From a bacterium (GTDB lineage Bacteria > Bacillota > Bacilli > Lactobacillales > Streptococcaceae): a stretch of DNA of 64,000 nt. The notes below the pieces were generated by a model. That model did not search any database and was not told where the DNA came from. It worked only from the letters and a program-made list of their open reading frames with translations. Below are positions 10,664 through 19,644 of this stretch, in pieces. The stretch covers positions 124,001 to 188,000 of the forward strand of contig CAJNCI010000002.1 in assembly GCA_905221215.1 (NCBI GenBank), in the 5' to 3' direction. Both the position numbers and the translations under genes were made by a program. The first letter of the stretch is position 1. Every line of letters begins with the position of its first letter.

Positions 10664-10687
10664 AACTCCCAGAATTGACTGGGAGTT
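10664..10687 (-). terminator. Terminator of the two-component operon
   Basis: Perfect 8-bp stem AACTCCCA / TGGGAGTT with an 8-nt loop, followed by TTATG. The stem overlaps the stop codon of the kinase. The T-tract is short. Confidence 0.6.
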
Positions 10688-12377
10688 AGCTAGTTTCTAT
10701 TCTATTTATGTATATTTCAACCGTCGTTCCTTTGCAAGGTACAGAATCAATCTTCATCTGATAATCTTCTCCAAAATGAAGTTTAAGACGCTGGTCAACA
10801 TTTTGCAGACCAACTCCTCCACGTTTGAGCTGACTTTGACTGCTATCACCAGGATTTTGAAAGCCAACGCCATCATCCTCAATGCGGATGACAAGCCCTG
10901 TATCCTGTTTCTGAACAGAGACTTTAATATGGCCCTGACCTTCCTTCTCCTTGATGCCATGGTAAAGAGCATTTTCTACTAGGGGTTGTAACACCAGCTT
11001 GGGCAAGACTAGGTTATCAAAGGCAGGATTTTCATCAATTTCATATTCCAGCTTATCCCCATAGCGTTGTTTCTGGATAAAGAGATACTGGCGGACATGA
11101 TTGATTTCGTCAGACAGGCAAATCAAATCTTTACCCTGATTGAGCGCTAGGCGGAAATAAGTCGCCAAGGACTTGGTCACCTGAACCACTCGCTGACTAT
11201 CCTGAAATTCAGCCATCCAGATGATGGTGTCCAATGTGTTGTAGAGGAAATGGGGGTTAATCTGGCTCGACAAGGCTTGAAGTTCATACTGACGGGTCGT
11301 TTCTTCCTGCTTGCGCACATCTGCCATCAGCTGATCAATCTGATCCAACATGGCATTGAACTGGCGAGTCACCTCTCTCAACTCATATGCACCAGTTTCC
11401 TTGGCACGCAGATTTTGTGTACCAGAAGCAATGTCCAACATGGTTTCTCTCAAATCCTTCAAAGGGGCAATCCAACGCTTGAGACTGAACCACACCAAGC
11501 AGAGACAGGCAAGAAGAGAGGTGACACTGGCCCCAAGCAAGGTCCACAAGAGCTGACTCCGAACTTGAGATAATTTTTCCAACGAAGAAACTCCTATAAC
11601 CGTCCAATCAGTTCCTGCAATCTGTTCCTGACTGACGTAGAATTTGTGGTCCAGAGTGTAACCCTGCCCTGTCTCAATATAGGGTTTCATAGCCTCCATT
11701 TCGCTAGATGAACTATAAACTGTGTGTTGAGGATGGTAGACAAATTCATGGTTTTCATTGATGATAAAGGCAAAACCCTGCTGACCCAACTGAAGTTGGT
11801 TGAGATAGGTTTCCAGAGTTTCGTAGGAAATGTCCAAGCGAAGCACGCCAAGATTGGCTCCCTTTGCATCAACCAGTTCTTGAGTGACAGAAATGACCCA
11901 CTGACTATCCGATTTGCGAGCTGGTGTCAAAACTGGTTTAGACTCCTGATGAATGGCCTTTTGGTACCAATCCTCAGCCATCATATCAGAAGAAGTTTTC
12001 ATCTGCACACTGTCATCTGTAGAAATAACCTGACCGGATTTGGTGACCAGTACCACAGCTTTCAAGTCCTGGTCTGCCTTTAAGAGGGTCAAAAACAGAT
12101 CTCGAATCCCCTTGACCTTATCTTGACTAGGATTCTCAGCATAGGCTAGGACATCCGTCTGCTGGGTCAAACTGGTAGAGGTGGTTTCTAATTTTTTGAT
12201 ATAAGACTTAATAAAGTGACTAGTCTGGCTGATGGTCGTTTGGCTATTGCCCTCAATGCTAGCCTCAATGGCCGAGGAACTAGATTGATAGTAGAAAGTC
12301 CCAACCAGAGCTAGGAGAATGAGAAAGACCAGAAAGATGGAAATAACCATTCTGACTAGGAGAGAAGAACGCTTCAT
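10686..12377 (-). CDS. Sensor histidine kinase, LytS/YesM family (HK09/ZmpS-like)
   Basis: A 563-residue membrane kinase. TM1 is at about 8-28. An extracellular Cache-like sensor spans about 30-270. TM2 is at about 275-298, followed by a HAMP linker. The phosphoacceptor His is in QINPHFLYNTLD of the His_kinase (PF06580) domain, followed by an HATPase region (LVLQPLVENALYHGI, DDGVGF, RGGVGLQN). Its ATG overlaps the response-regulator stop by 4 nt. In pneumococcus the equivalent pair (TCS09) lies beside zmpB. The signal sensed is not evident from sequence. Confidence 0.9.
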   Translation of the reverse strand: MKRSSLLVRMVISIFLVFLILLALVGTFYYQSSSSAIEASIEGNSQTTISQTSHFIKSYIKKLETTSTSLTQQTDVLAYAENPSQDKVKGIRDLFLTLLKADQDLKAVVLVTKSGQVISTDDSVQMKTSSDMMAEDWYQKAIHQESKPVLTPARKSDSQWVISVTQELVDAKGANLGVLRLDISYETLETYLNQLQLGQQGFAFIINENHEFVYHPQHTVYSSSSEMEAMKPYIETGQGYTLDHKFYVSQEQIAGTDWTVIGVSSLEKLSQVRSQLLWTLLGASVTSLLACLCLVWFSLKRWIAPLKDLRETMLDIASGTQNLRAKETGAYELREVTRQFNAMLDQIDQLMADVRKQEETTRQYELQALSSQINPHFLYNTLDTIIWMAEFQDSQRVVQVTKSLATYFRLALNQGKDLICLSDEINHVRQYLFIQKQRYGDKLEYEIDENPAFDNLVLPKLVLQPLVENALYHGIKEKEGQGHIKVSVQKQDTGLVIRIEDDGVGFQNPGDSSQSQLKRGGVGLQNVDQRLKLHFGEDYQMKIDSVPCKGTTVEIYINRIETS

Positions 12378-13111
12378 CGACCTTCTCCCTTCTTAAACTG
12401 ACGAGGTGTCACACCCGCAATCTGCTTAAAGCGTTGGGTAAAATAGTTCATATCTTCAAAACCAACCTTTTCTGCTATCTCATAAATCTTCAGATCTGTA
12501 GTTAAAAGCAAAAGCTTGGCTTGTTTGACACGCTCTCTCACCAGGTAATCCTGAAAAGGTAGGCCTAACTCTTTCTTAATCAAAGAACTCAGATAAGTCG
12601 GACTAAAGCCCAAGTCACCGGCTAAAGACTTTAAACTAAATTGGCTATCAGACAGATGGGACTGGATTTTCTGAGCAATATTTCCCTCAAACTTATCAGT
12701 CAATAAATCTTGTAACTGCTCTTCCTTTTCTTCCTTATCCAACTTTTGCTTGATTTTCCCCAACATCTCCTCAATGTCCTGACGGGAAAAGGGCTTGAGC
12801 AAGTAGTCATCCACACCGAGTTTGACAGCAGACAAGGCATAATCAAAATCATCATAACCTGTCAAAAAAACTAGATGCACCTGAGGATAGGTTTCTCGGA
12901 CTAGACTGGCCAACTGGATGCCATTTAGCTGAGGCATGTTGATATCGGTTAAAATGATATCTGGCACCTGTTTTTGGATCAAATCCCAAGCCTGCCTTCC
13001 ATTTTCAGCCTGACCGATGATTTCCATATCGTAGGCCGCTACATTGACCAGCTTGGTCAAACCTTGTCTTACCAGATACTCATCTTCTACGATTAAGATT
13101 GTGTAGGTCAT
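12374..13111 (-). CDS. Response regulator with AraC-type DNA-binding domain (RR09/ZmpR-like)
   Basis: About 245 residues. The receiver domain (1-120) has acidic pocket VEDEYL, phosphoacceptor Asp in ILTDIN, the FLTGYDDFDYA segment and conserved Lys in LLKPF. The C-terminus (about 145-245) is a double helix-turn-helix AraC domain ending IAGVTPRQFKK. ATG 13111 is used because AAAGGAG lies 6 nt upstream; an in-frame start at 13129 precedes that RBS. It is first in the operon with the kinase and is the likely regulator of zmpB or other surface genes. Confidence 0.9.
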   Translation of the reverse strand: MTYTILIVEDEYLVRQGLTKLVNVAAYDMEIIGQAENGRQAWDLIQKQVPDIILTDINMPQLNGIQLASLVRETYPQVHLVFLTGYDDFDYALSAVKLGVDDYLLKPFSRQDIEEMLGKIKQKLDKEEKEEQLQDLLTDKFEGNIAQKIQSHLSDSQFSLKSLAGDLGFSPTYLSSLIKKELGLPFQDYLVRERVKQAKLLLLTTDLKIYEIAEKVGFEDMNYFTQRFKQIAGVTPRQFKKGEGR

Positions 13112-13140
13112 GGTCTGCTCCTTTGTCATTTACTAGTATC

Positions 13141-13149
13141 AGTATAGCA
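13141..13149 (-). promoter_or_regulatory. Extended -10 promoter of the two-component operon
   Basis: TGCTATACT, about 30 nt upstream of the response-regulator ATG. The -35 position (AAGCAG) is poor. Confidence 0.5.
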
Positions 13150-13183
13150 AAATTCTCCTCTAACTGCTTAGGAAAGACTTCTT

Positions 13184-13289
13184 ATACTCAATGAAAATCA
13201 AAGAGCAAACTAGGAAGCTAGCCACAGACTGTACTTGAGTACGGCAAGGCGACGCTGACGTGGTTTGAATTTGATTTTCGAAGAGTATT
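13184..13289. repeat. BOX element (boxA-boxC type, no clear boxB)
   Basis: 106 bp bounded by ATACTCAATGAAAATC and the inverted end GATTTTCGAAGAGTATT. It contains TACGGCAAGGCGACGCTGAC, the BOX-PCR primer core of boxA, and the boxC sequence TAGTTTGCTCTTTGATTTTC on the minus strand. It fills the gap between msrAB and the two-component operon. Its last bases provide two of the three bases of the msrAB TAA stop. Confidence 0.85.
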
Positions 13290-14400
13290 AATCGACATAA
13301 TCTAGTAAATATGCATAACCTTTTTCTTCCATTTGATCTTTGGGAATAAAGCGGATAGAGAGACTATTAATACAGTAGCGCAAGCCACCCTTGTCCTGTG
13401 GTCCATCCGTAAAGACATGACCAAGGTGAGAATCTCCAACTCGGCTTCTCACTTCCATGCGCGTCATATTGTAGGACTTATCTTCCTTGTAGGTGGCAAC
13501 ATCTGGACTGATTGGTTGGGTGAAACTAGGCCAACCACAACCAGACTCAAACTTGTCCTTTGATGAAAAGAGGGGTTCGCCAGTTGCTACATCCACATAG
13601 ATACCAGATTCAAATTTATCCCAATAGCGGTTGGAAAAAGCTCGTTCTGTTTGATTTTTCTGGGTGACTGCATACTCCTCAGGTGATAAGGTCTTCTTCA
13701 ATTCCTCATCACTTGGTTTAGGATATTTGCTGGCATCAATGACAGGGTAGGCCGCCTGATTGACATTGATATGACAGTAGCCATTTGGATTTTTCTTGAG
13801 GTAGTCTTGGTGATAATCCTCAGCCACCACAAAATTCTTCAAAGTCTCCTTTTCAACTGCCAGAGGTTGGTCGTATTTCTTAGCCACCTCATCAAATACT
13901 TGGTTAATTACCTCCAAATCCTTTTCATCTGTGTAATAAACACCGGTACGATACTGGGTTCCCACGTCATTTCCTTGTTTATTTTTGCTGGTTGGATTGA
14001 TAATGCGGAAGTAATGAAGCAGGATTTCCTTGAGGGAAATTTGATTAGCATCATAAGTAACATGGACAGTCTCTGCATGACCTGTTTGGTTAATCAATTC
14101 GTACTTGGTTGTTTCCCCTCTACCGTTTGCATAGCCTGAAACGGCATCTGTCACTCTGGAAACGCGTGAGAAGTATTCCTCCACTCCCCAGAAACATCCT
14201 CCAGCTAGATAAATTTCATGCAAATCTGCATCTTTACTCACTTCTGTTTTTTTCACTGTTTTTCCTCCTTGGCTAACTGCTGCTTTCTCAATTTGCGAGC
14301 TATCTGTCTGCCCTGCATTTCGCATCAATAGAAAATAGAAACCGGTTATGGCTAGGAAAAAAATCCCTGCCAAGACAAACAATTTTACTTTATCATTCAT
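13288..14400 (-). CDS. msrAB: Bifunctional peptide methionine sulfoxide reductase MsrA/MsrB, membrane anchored
   Basis: Reduces both S- and R-methionine sulfoxide in exported proteins. 370 residues: an N-terminal membrane anchor (about 6-25), a linker, MsrA (about 63-215; catalytic Cys in GGCFWGVEE) and MsrB (about 225-365; [16 protein letters not shown], catalytic Cys in RYCINS). MsrB lacks the paired CxxC zinc motifs. It ends the ccdA / thioredoxin-like / msrAB operon, the Etrx1-MsrAB1 layout of pneumococcus, in which CcdA passes electrons through the lipoprotein to MsrAB. The stop codon lies within the BOX end. Confidence 0.94.
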   Translation of the reverse strand: MNDKVKLFVLAGIFFLAITGFYFLLMRNAGQTDSSQIEKAAVSQGGKTVKKTEVSKDADLHEIYLAGGCFWGVEEYFSRVSRVTDAVSGYANGRGETTKYELINQTGHAETVHVTYDANQISLKEILLHYFRIINPTSKNKQGNDVGTQYRTGVYYTDEKDLEVINQVFDEVAKKYDQPLAVEKETLKNFVVAEDYHQDYLKKNPNGYCHINVNQAAYPVIDASKYPKPSDEELKKTLSPEEYAVTQKNQTERAFSNRYWDKFESGIYVDVATGEPLFSSKDKFESGCGWPSFTQPISPDVATYKEDKSYNMTRMEVRSRVGDSHLGHVFTDGPQDKGGLRYCINSLSIRFIPKDQMEEKGYAYLLDYVD

Positions 14401-14409
14401 GACCTTTCC

Positions 14410-14973
14410 CTACCCCATTTCTTTCAATTCTTTTAAAATCATATCCTTGTCCATAAAACCTGGTTGCGTTTTGACCAGCTTTCCTTCCTTGTCTATAAAG
14501 GCTTGAGTTGGGTAAGAACGGACACCATAACTTTCCAAAAGTTTGCCTGATGGATCAACTAGAACTGGGAAATTTTTATAATCCAAGCCCTTGTACCAGT
14601 TCTTAAAATCAGCTTCCGCTTGTTCACCCTTGTGACCAGGAGACACCACTGTCAAGACCACATAGTCATCACCAGATTCTTTAGCGATTTCATCCGTATC
14701 CGGAAGACTAGCCAAACAGATGGAACACCAAGAAGCCCAGAATTTGAGATAGACTTTCTTGCCCTTGTAATCAGACAAGCGGTAGGTCTTGCCATCTACA
14801 CCTGTTAGTTCAAAATCAGCGACTGCCTGACCTTTAGTCGCAGTTTGCGCACTTACTTGTTCTGTTTTTGTTTGCTCCTTCATAGTAGACTCGTCTGACA
14901 TGTTTTTAGCCGAACAGGCTGCCAAACAACAGATTGAGCCTACTCCAAGGAGACATGTTTGCCATTTTTTCAT
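14410..14973 (-). CDS. etrx1: Thioredoxin-like (TlpA/ResA) lipoprotein, Etrx1-like
   Basis: An extracellular disulfide reductant carrier for MsrAB. The lipoprotein signal ends LAAC (Cys20 from ATG 14973). The thioredoxin fold (about 50-185) has active site WCSIC in FWASWCSICLASLPD and the cis-Pro loop GVRSYPTQAF. ATG 14973 has AAGGAAG at correct spacing; a TTG at 14994 is less likely. Spacing to both neighbours is short (9 and 13 nt). Confidence 0.9.
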   Translation of the reverse strand: MKKWQTCLLGVGSICCLAACSAKNMSDESTMKEQTKTEQVSAQTATKGQAVADFELTGVDGKTYRLSDYKGKKVYLKFWASWCSICLASLPDTDEIAKESGDDYVVLTVVSPGHKGEQAEADFKNWYKGLDYKNFPVLVDPSGKLLESYGVRSYPTQAFIDKEGKLVKTQPGFMDKDMILKELKEMG

Positions 14974-14986
14974 TTCTTCTTCCTTT

Positions 14987-15697
14987 CTATTCAAATAATG
15001 TAGTCAAAATGGAAGCATTTCCCAAAAGCACCAAGATTCCCATTACGATAATGAGGAAACCGCCCACTTTTTTGAGGGTTCCGAGATAAGGATGGAGTTT
15101 TCGGAAATGTTTCAAAACATAGCTGGAGGCAAGAGCTAGAACCAAAAATGGTAGCGCCAAACCCAGCGTGTAAATCAACATGAGACCAGCTCCCTGCCAA
15201 GCACCTGAACCACCTGAAGCCGCCAAGGCCAAAACAGAGCCTAGAACCGGCCCCACACATGGCGTCCAAGCAAAACTAAAGGTCAATCCCAGTAAAAATG
15301 CCTGACTATAGCCCTTACCCTTTTGCCCCTGTCTCCTTAATTGTAGCCTTCTTTCCTTGTAGAGTCCCTGCAAATGTAAGACTTCCATCTGGTGCAAGCC
15401 CAAGAGAATGATAACCGCACCTGTCACATACTGAAACCAAGAAGCATACAGCAAATTGCCTAAAAAACCAGCTCCATAGCCCAGTAAGATAAAAACAAAG
15501 GAAATCCCAGCTATAAAGGCCAGAGTTCGCAATAAACTAACAAGTGAGATTGAAAATTTTTCGCTAGAAGCCTGAGCACCATCTTTGTCATCCAGTAAGA
15601 CTCCTGCATAAACCGGTAACAAGGGTAAAATACAAGGAGAAAAGAAGGAAAGAATTCCAGCAAGAAAAACACTGATAAAAAAGATTATATTATCCAT
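14987..15697 (-). CDS. ccdA: CcdA-type transmembrane thiol-disulfide transporter
   Basis: Carries reducing equivalents from the cytoplasm to extracellular thioredoxin-like proteins. 236 residues with six predicted TM segments. The two redox cysteines are in FFSPCILPLLP (TM1) and FAWTPCVGPV (TM4). ATG 15697 follows GGAGGAAGGCA. It is the first gene of the three-gene methionine-repair operon. Confidence 0.92.
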   Translation of the reverse strand: MDNIIFFISVFLAGILSFFSPCILPLLPVYAGVLLDDKDGAQASSEKFSISLVSLLRTLAFIAGISFVFILLGYGAGFLGNLLYASWFQYVTGAVIILLGLHQMEVLHLQGLYKERRLQLRRQGQKGKGYSQAFLLGLTFSFAWTPCVGPVLGSVLALAASGGSGAWQGAGLMLIYTLGLALPFLVLALASSYVLKHFRKLHPYLGTLKKVGGFLIIVMGILVLLGNASILTTLFE

Positions 15698-15729
15698 TGC
15701 CTTCCTCCATTCTTTGATTTGATAGGACT

Positions 15730-15735
15730 ATTATA
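15730..15735 (-). promoter_or_regulatory. ccdA operon -10 box
   Basis: TATAAT about 32 nt upstream of the ccdA ATG. No clear -35 at 17 nt. Confidence 0.4.
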
Positions 15736-15813
15736 GCCCCAAAACTCCAGAAAAAACAGGGACAATGATAGGGAAAAATAGGAATTTAATCAGGTTATTT
15801 AGAAATCTTGCAC

Positions 15814-15838
15814 AAAAAAAGCCAGACAAGGTCTGACT
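15814..15838 (-). terminator. Terminator after the GNAT gene
   Basis: Minus-strand stem AGTCAGAC / GTCTGGCT with a CTT loop and a following T7. It lies between the acetyltransferase and ccdA. Confidence 0.75.
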
Positions 15839-15860
15839 TTGATAGATACAGAAAAGAAAA

Positions 15861-16412
15861 TCACCTGTCTTCCCTACTTATCTGATAATAAATAAGATCC
15901 GCAAGATAGCCTTTTCTCTCTACACCATTGGTAATGGTTTTTAGATAAAACATTCCAGCCTTCTCCATGACACGGCCTGAAGCTGGGTTGAGACTGGCAT
16001 ATCGAGCTTTGACTTTTTGAAAACCTGCTTGAGTAAAACAAAAGTCCAAGACAGCTTTCAAGGCCTCTGTCATAAGACCTCGACTCCAATAGTTTTTTCC
16101 TAAAACATAGCCAATTTCACAACTTGAATCATCCTCATTCATCTCAGCGATACTGATATCTCCTATCACTTGCTCTGGGTTTTCTTTGAGACAGATGGCC
16201 CATTTGTAATAGTTAGGATTAGCATAGGATGAAACCCATTTTCGAATCGAGTTTCGAGTGACCTCAACATCAGGATGAGAATCCCAGGTGACATAGGCCA
16301 GATTCTCAGCAGACGAAGCCCAATTTTGAAACATGGCTTCCGCATCACTCTCCACAAATCTTCTCAAGATCAAACGGTCTGTCTGTAACGTTTGCGTACC
16401 GATTGCTTTCAT
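15861..16412 (-). CDS. GNAT acetyltransferase, RimJ/RimL type
   Basis: 183 residues. It begins with the family pattern TDRLILRRF, then EIGYVLGKNYWSRGLMTEALKAV (acetyl-CoA loop) and NPASGRVMEKAGM. The substrate is unknown; members acetylate ribosomal protein N-termini or small amines. ATG 16412 is preferred over an upstream start at 16568 because the extra 52 residues are basic, fall in a repeat-derived region and match nothing in the family. A weak GAGGTAG lies before it. Confidence 0.78.
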   Translation of the reverse strand: MKAIGTQTLQTDRLILRRFVESDAEAMFQNWASSAENLAYVTWDSHPDVEVTRNSIRKWVSSYANPNYYKWAICLKENPEQVIGDISIAEMNEDDSSCEIGYVLGKNYWSRGLMTEALKAVLDFCFTQAGFQKVKARYASLNPASGRVMEKAGMFYLKTITNGVERKGYLADLIYYQISREDR

Positions 16413-16758
16413 GACGCTACCTCGCTTTCTAATAGATGATTCTCTGTTCAATCTCCATTGAAACTTGTTTTGATTTCGAATCTCAAGGTAATAAGCTAAA
16501 AAGGTCCACCGGACCTTCTTCACTTTCTTATTTCTAGACTCAGGGTAAAAGACTAGACTCAGTAACAACTAGGAAACAAGTGTTTTATCTAATCCCTTGA
16601 CGCAGTCGCTGTCTGGTTTGAAATGCGCTTTACCAAGCTTTTTCAAACCTAGTCATCGTTGCGGGGGTGAGACGACGAAATCGAACTCTTCGAGTTACCG
16701 GACCTACTCTCACTTTTTTATTTCAAGGTGAGAGGCTGAAAACCTCCACTGGAGGTTT
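16413..16758. repeat. Non-coding stretch with terminator-like repeat units
   Basis: 346 bp without a gene. Minus-strand order: the nadE terminator; a CCTTGAAATAAAAAAGTGAGAG motif; a segment with a GTGAGA/TCTCAC inverted pair; about 130 bp of mixed sequence; then GAAATAAGAAAGTGA followed by a second perfect hairpin (16501-16517). The CTTGAAAT-(A/G)A-AAAG-GA plus CC-GTGG/CAGTGG hairpin layout is shared with the array after rpsR at 46891-47116, so both look like one dispersed family, possibly SPRITE elements. The family name is from memory. Confidence 0.5.
16496..16517 (-). terminator. Second terminator-like hairpin in the repeat region
   Basis: Perfect 7-bp stem AAGGTCC / GGACCTT with a 3-nt loop, followed on the minus strand by TTTAGC. 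It sits about 85 nt upstream of the GNAT start. Confidence 0.6.
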
Positions 16759-16759
16759 T
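16739..16759 (-). terminator. nadE terminator
   Basis: Perfect 9-bp stem AAAACCTCC / GGAGGTTTT with loop AGT on the minus strand, touching the nadE TGA. The T-tract is the stem's own TTTT. Confidence 0.7.
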
Positions 16760-17583
16760 CACTCCCAAAAGTCATCAAATACGGTGATTGGTAGGTGGCG
16801 TTTGTGTTGGCCTTTGTGCCACCAGTTTTCAATAGTCGCTTGAGCTTCTGGGCTAACTTGTTTGCCTTCTAGATAGTCGTCAATCTCTGCATAGGTGACT
16901 CCAAGTGCGACTTCATCAGCTAGGCCTGGTTTGTCTTCTTCTAGGTCTGCTGTTGGGATTTTTTCATAAAGGGCTGGGTCTGCACCTAGTTCCTTCAATA
17001 GTTGTTTTCCTTGGCGTTTATTGAGACGGAACAGTGGTAAAATATCTGCACCACCATCACCAAACTTGGTAAAGAAACCTGTGATATTTTCCGCAGCATG
17101 GTCTGTTCCAATGACCGCTCCGCTATGGGCACCTGCCAGGGCATACTGAGCAATCATACGGCAACGAGCCTTGATATTTCCCTTGTTGAAGTCTGAAACA
17201 GGGCTTCCTGTCGCTTCAACTGCAGCTGTCATAGCATCAGCTGATTCCTTGATATTAACTACCAAGCTGACATCTGGCTGAATAAAGGTTAGGGCTTTTT
17301 GAGCATCTGCTTCATCAGCTTGCACTCCGTATGGCAGGCGGACAGCGATAAATTTGTAGCTATCATCTCCAGTTTCTGCTCGCAGTTCTTCCATAGCTAG
17401 TTGAGCCAAACGCCCTGCCAAGGTTGAGTCTTGTCCTCCAGAAATCCCTAGTACAAAAGTTTTAAGAAAGGGATGTTTTTTCAGGTATCTCTTTAAAAAA
17501 TCAATGGAACGACGGATTTCTTCCTGGGCATTAATCACTGGTTTGACACCCAGCTCTTGAATAATCGTTTCTTGCAAACTCAT
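16759..17583 (-). CDS. nadE: NH3-dependent NAD+ synthetase
   Basis: Converts nicotinate adenine dinucleotide, ATP and ammonia to NAD+. 274 residues, the usual length of the glutaminase-free form. It has PP-loop SGGQDS in [15 protein letters not shown], the [22 protein letters not shown] segment and KHLP-type tail motifs ([13 protein letters not shown]). The ATG overlaps the pncB stop by 4 nt, placing it in a two-gene NAD salvage operon. Confidence 0.96.
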   Translation of the reverse strand: MSLQETIIQELGVKPVINAQEEIRRSIDFLKRYLKKHPFLKTFVLGISGGQDSTLAGRLAQLAMEELRAETGDDSYKFIAVRLPYGVQADEADAQKALTFIQPDVSLVVNIKESADAMTAAVEATGSPVSDFNKGNIKARCRMIAQYALAGAHSGAVIGTDHAAENITGFFTKFGDGGADILPLFRLNKRQGKQLLKELGADPALYEKIPTADLEEDKPGLADEVALGVTYAEIDDYLEGKQVSPEAQATIENWWHKGQHKRHLPITVFDDFWE

Positions 17584-19040
17584 TCTTCTTCTCCTTCACC
17601 AAGGGCTTCCTTACGCATTTTGTCAATCAAGTCCATCTTGTCTTGCCATACATCACGCGCCAAATCCACTGGATAATGCTGCGGATTGAGAACACGCTTG
17701 TACTCATCCCACAACTTGTCAAATTCCTTACGAGCATAATCCTGAATCTCAGTCAAGCTAGGCAGGTTGTAAATCAACTTTCCGTCTTTGAAGATATCCA
17801 CCAAGAGAGGAACGGCATCAAAATTACGAACGGTCTTCTTGATATAGGTGTAAGTCGGATGGAACATCTTGATTTCTGTCATGTCACTCACATCCACACC
17901 GTCATAAGTGATGTAGTCACCCTCTGACTTGCCTTTTTCACGACTGGTAATGCGCCACACCTGCTTCTTACCTGGCGTAGACACTTTTTCCGCATTATTA
18001 GACAGCTTGATGGTATTGCGCATGTTACCATTTTCATCTTCGATGGCCACAATCTTATACACTGCCCCAAGAGCAGGCTGGTCATAGGCTGTAATCAACT
18101 TGGTTCCCACACCCCAGACATCAATCTTGGCCTTTTGCATCTTGAGGTTGAGAATGGTATTTTCATCTAGATCATTTGAAGCATAAATCTTAGCCTCTGT
18201 AAATCCAGCCTCGTCTAGTTGCTGACGGACTTTCTTAGAAATGTAAGCAATATCCCCAGAGTCAATCCGCACACCCATAAAGTTAATCTGGTCACCCAGT
18301 TCACGCGCTACCTGAATAGCAGCTGGCACACCGATACGAAGGGTATCATAGGTATCTACAAGAAAGACACAGTTCTTGTGGGTCGCAGCGTAAGCCTTGA
18401 AGGCCTCATAGTCGTTACCATAAACCTGTACCAAGGCATGGGCGTGAGTCCCCAAGACAGGAATGTCAAAGAGTTTACCAGCACGCACGTTGCTGGTTCC
18501 ATTGGCACCACCAATCACCGCTGCGCGTGTTCCCCAGATAGCCGCATCCATTTCTTGCGCACGACGTGTTCCAAACTCCATCAAAGGCTCATCTTCAATA
18601 ACTGAACGAATACGAGCTGCCTTGGTAGCGACCAAAGTCTGGTAGTTAACGATGTTCAAAAGAGCTGTTTCGACCAACTGACATTGGGCTAGAGGACCTT
18701 CTACCTGTACAATCGGTTCATTAGCAAAAACCAAGTCCCCTTCTTGGGCAGAACGAACCGTCAACTCCAACTTGAAATTGCGGAGATATTCCAAGAATGC
18801 CCCATGATAGCCCAGCGACTCCAAATAAGCAATATCACTATCTGAAAAACGCAAGTCTTCAAGATAGTTCACAATTCTTTCCAAACCAGCAAAAACCGCA
18901 TAGCCGTTCTTAAAAGGCTGTTGGCGGAAATAGACCTCAAAGACCGCCTTCTTATTGTGAATGCCTTGGTCAAAGTAAACCTGCATCATGTTAATCTGGT
19001 ACAAGTCCGTGTGCAATGTCAAACTATCATCTGGATACAT
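17580..19040 (-). CDS. pncB: Nicotinate phosphoribosyltransferase
   Basis: First step of nicotinate salvage: nicotinate plus PRPP to nicotinate mononucleotide. 486 residues. Motifs: [12 protein letters not shown] at the N-terminus, [22 protein letters not shown] and the [13 protein letters not shown] phosphate-binding stretch. It is first in the operon with nadE. Upstream are an extended -10 box and an inverted repeat in the leader. Confidence 0.95.
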   Translation of the reverse strand: MYPDDSLTLHTDLYQINMMQVYFDQGIHNKKAVFEVYFRQQPFKNGYAVFAGLERIVNYLEDLRFSDSDIAYLESLGYHGAFLEYLRNFKLELTVRSAQEGDLVFANEPIVQVEGPLAQCQLVETALLNIVNYQTLVATKAARIRSVIEDEPLMEFGTRRAQEMDAAIWGTRAAVIGGANGTSNVRAGKLFDIPVLGTHAHALVQVYGNDYEAFKAYAATHKNCVFLVDTYDTLRIGVPAAIQVARELGDQINFMGVRIDSGDIAYISKKVRQQLDEAGFTEAKIYASNDLDENTILNLKMQKAKIDVWGVGTKLITAYDQPALGAVYKIVAIEDENGNMRNTIKLSNNAEKVSTPGKKQVWRITSREKGKSEGDYITYDGVDVSDMTEIKMFHPTYTYIKKTVRNFDAVPLLVDIFKDGKLIYNLPSLTEIQDYARKEFDKLWDEYKRVLNPQHYPVDLARDVWQDKMDLIDKMRKEALGEGEEE

Positions 19041-19065
19041 ACTTTTCCTACTTCCTTAGCTAGAA

Positions 19066-19097
19066 ATACATGAAAATTTTCAAAAACTTCCATGTAT
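19066..19097. promoter_or_regulatory. Inverted repeat in the pncB leader
   Basis: Arms ATACATG (19066-19072) and CATGTAT (19091-19097), 18 bp apart, with further A/T-rich partial symmetry. It lies between promoter and ATG and could be an operator or an RNA hairpin. It does not match the NiaR site that I remember. Confidence 0.35.
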
Positions 19098-19114
19098 TCC
19101 AATAAATTAGTACT

Positions 19115-19123
19115 ATTATATCA
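19115..19123 (-). promoter_or_regulatory. Extended -10 promoter of pncB-nadE
   Basis: TGATATAAT, about 75 nt upstream of the pncB ATG, with no good -35. Confidence 0.55.
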
Positions 19124-19155
19124 CATTTTAGCTGGATTGAGAAAAGAGTAACAAG

Positions 19156-19644
19156 CTATTCTCCACTCTCCAGCTCATCCATATCTTGCTCAAATTTTTT
19201 CTGAGCCCATTCTCCATAGCTCTTCAGACCAAGATTACCGATAAAAACCCAAGGAAGGTAAATGACATAAGTAATGACCCAAGCCGACAGGTATTTAACG
19301 TTCAAAGGATTATGCTGATAAATTTCGATATTAAATTGATAATTCTGCAACATCAAAAGAGCTGTAATCGCCAAGGTTAGGAAAAAACAACCCAAAATCG
19401 TAAAATGAAAACGACTATAGTAGGTCACTCCCAGATAACGAGCACGATTGAAAAAGAAGAAAATTCCTACTATCAGAGTATAGACCAGAAAATTCGGATT
19501 AAAAAGAGAGGGAGCTAATACAGCCACCAAATAGCTTAGAAGCACAAGCCCAATAAAGAGGGTAAAGGATTCCGCCCCAGCTTTATTGATTAGTTGTTCT
19601 TCTCTTTCGTCAAGTAATTGATAATGAATGAATTTATTTACCAT
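19156..19644 (-). CDS. Four-TM membrane protein paired with an XRE regulator
   Basis: 162 residues, function unknown. Hydrophobic segments at about 27-48, 52-68, 80-100 and 118-140; acidic C-terminus (EQDMDELESGE). Its ATG overlaps the upstream regulator by 11 nt, so the two are co-expressed. Small XRE-plus-membrane-protein pairs are common in Firmicutes, but I cannot assign a role. Confidence 0.65.
   Translation of the reverse strand: MVNKFIHYQLLDEREEQLINKAGAESFTLFIGLVLLSYLVAVLAPSLFNPNFLVYTLIVGIFFFFNRARYLGVTYYSRFHFTILGCFFLTLAITALLMLQNYQFNIEIYQHNPLNVKYLSAWVITYVIYLPWVFIGNLGLKSYGEWAQKKFEQDMDELESGE

Noticed and set aside
16413..16568. N-terminal extension of the GNAT protein by 52 residues
   Set aside because: The extension is encoded by intergenic repeat-rich DNA; the family begins with the later ATG at 16412.
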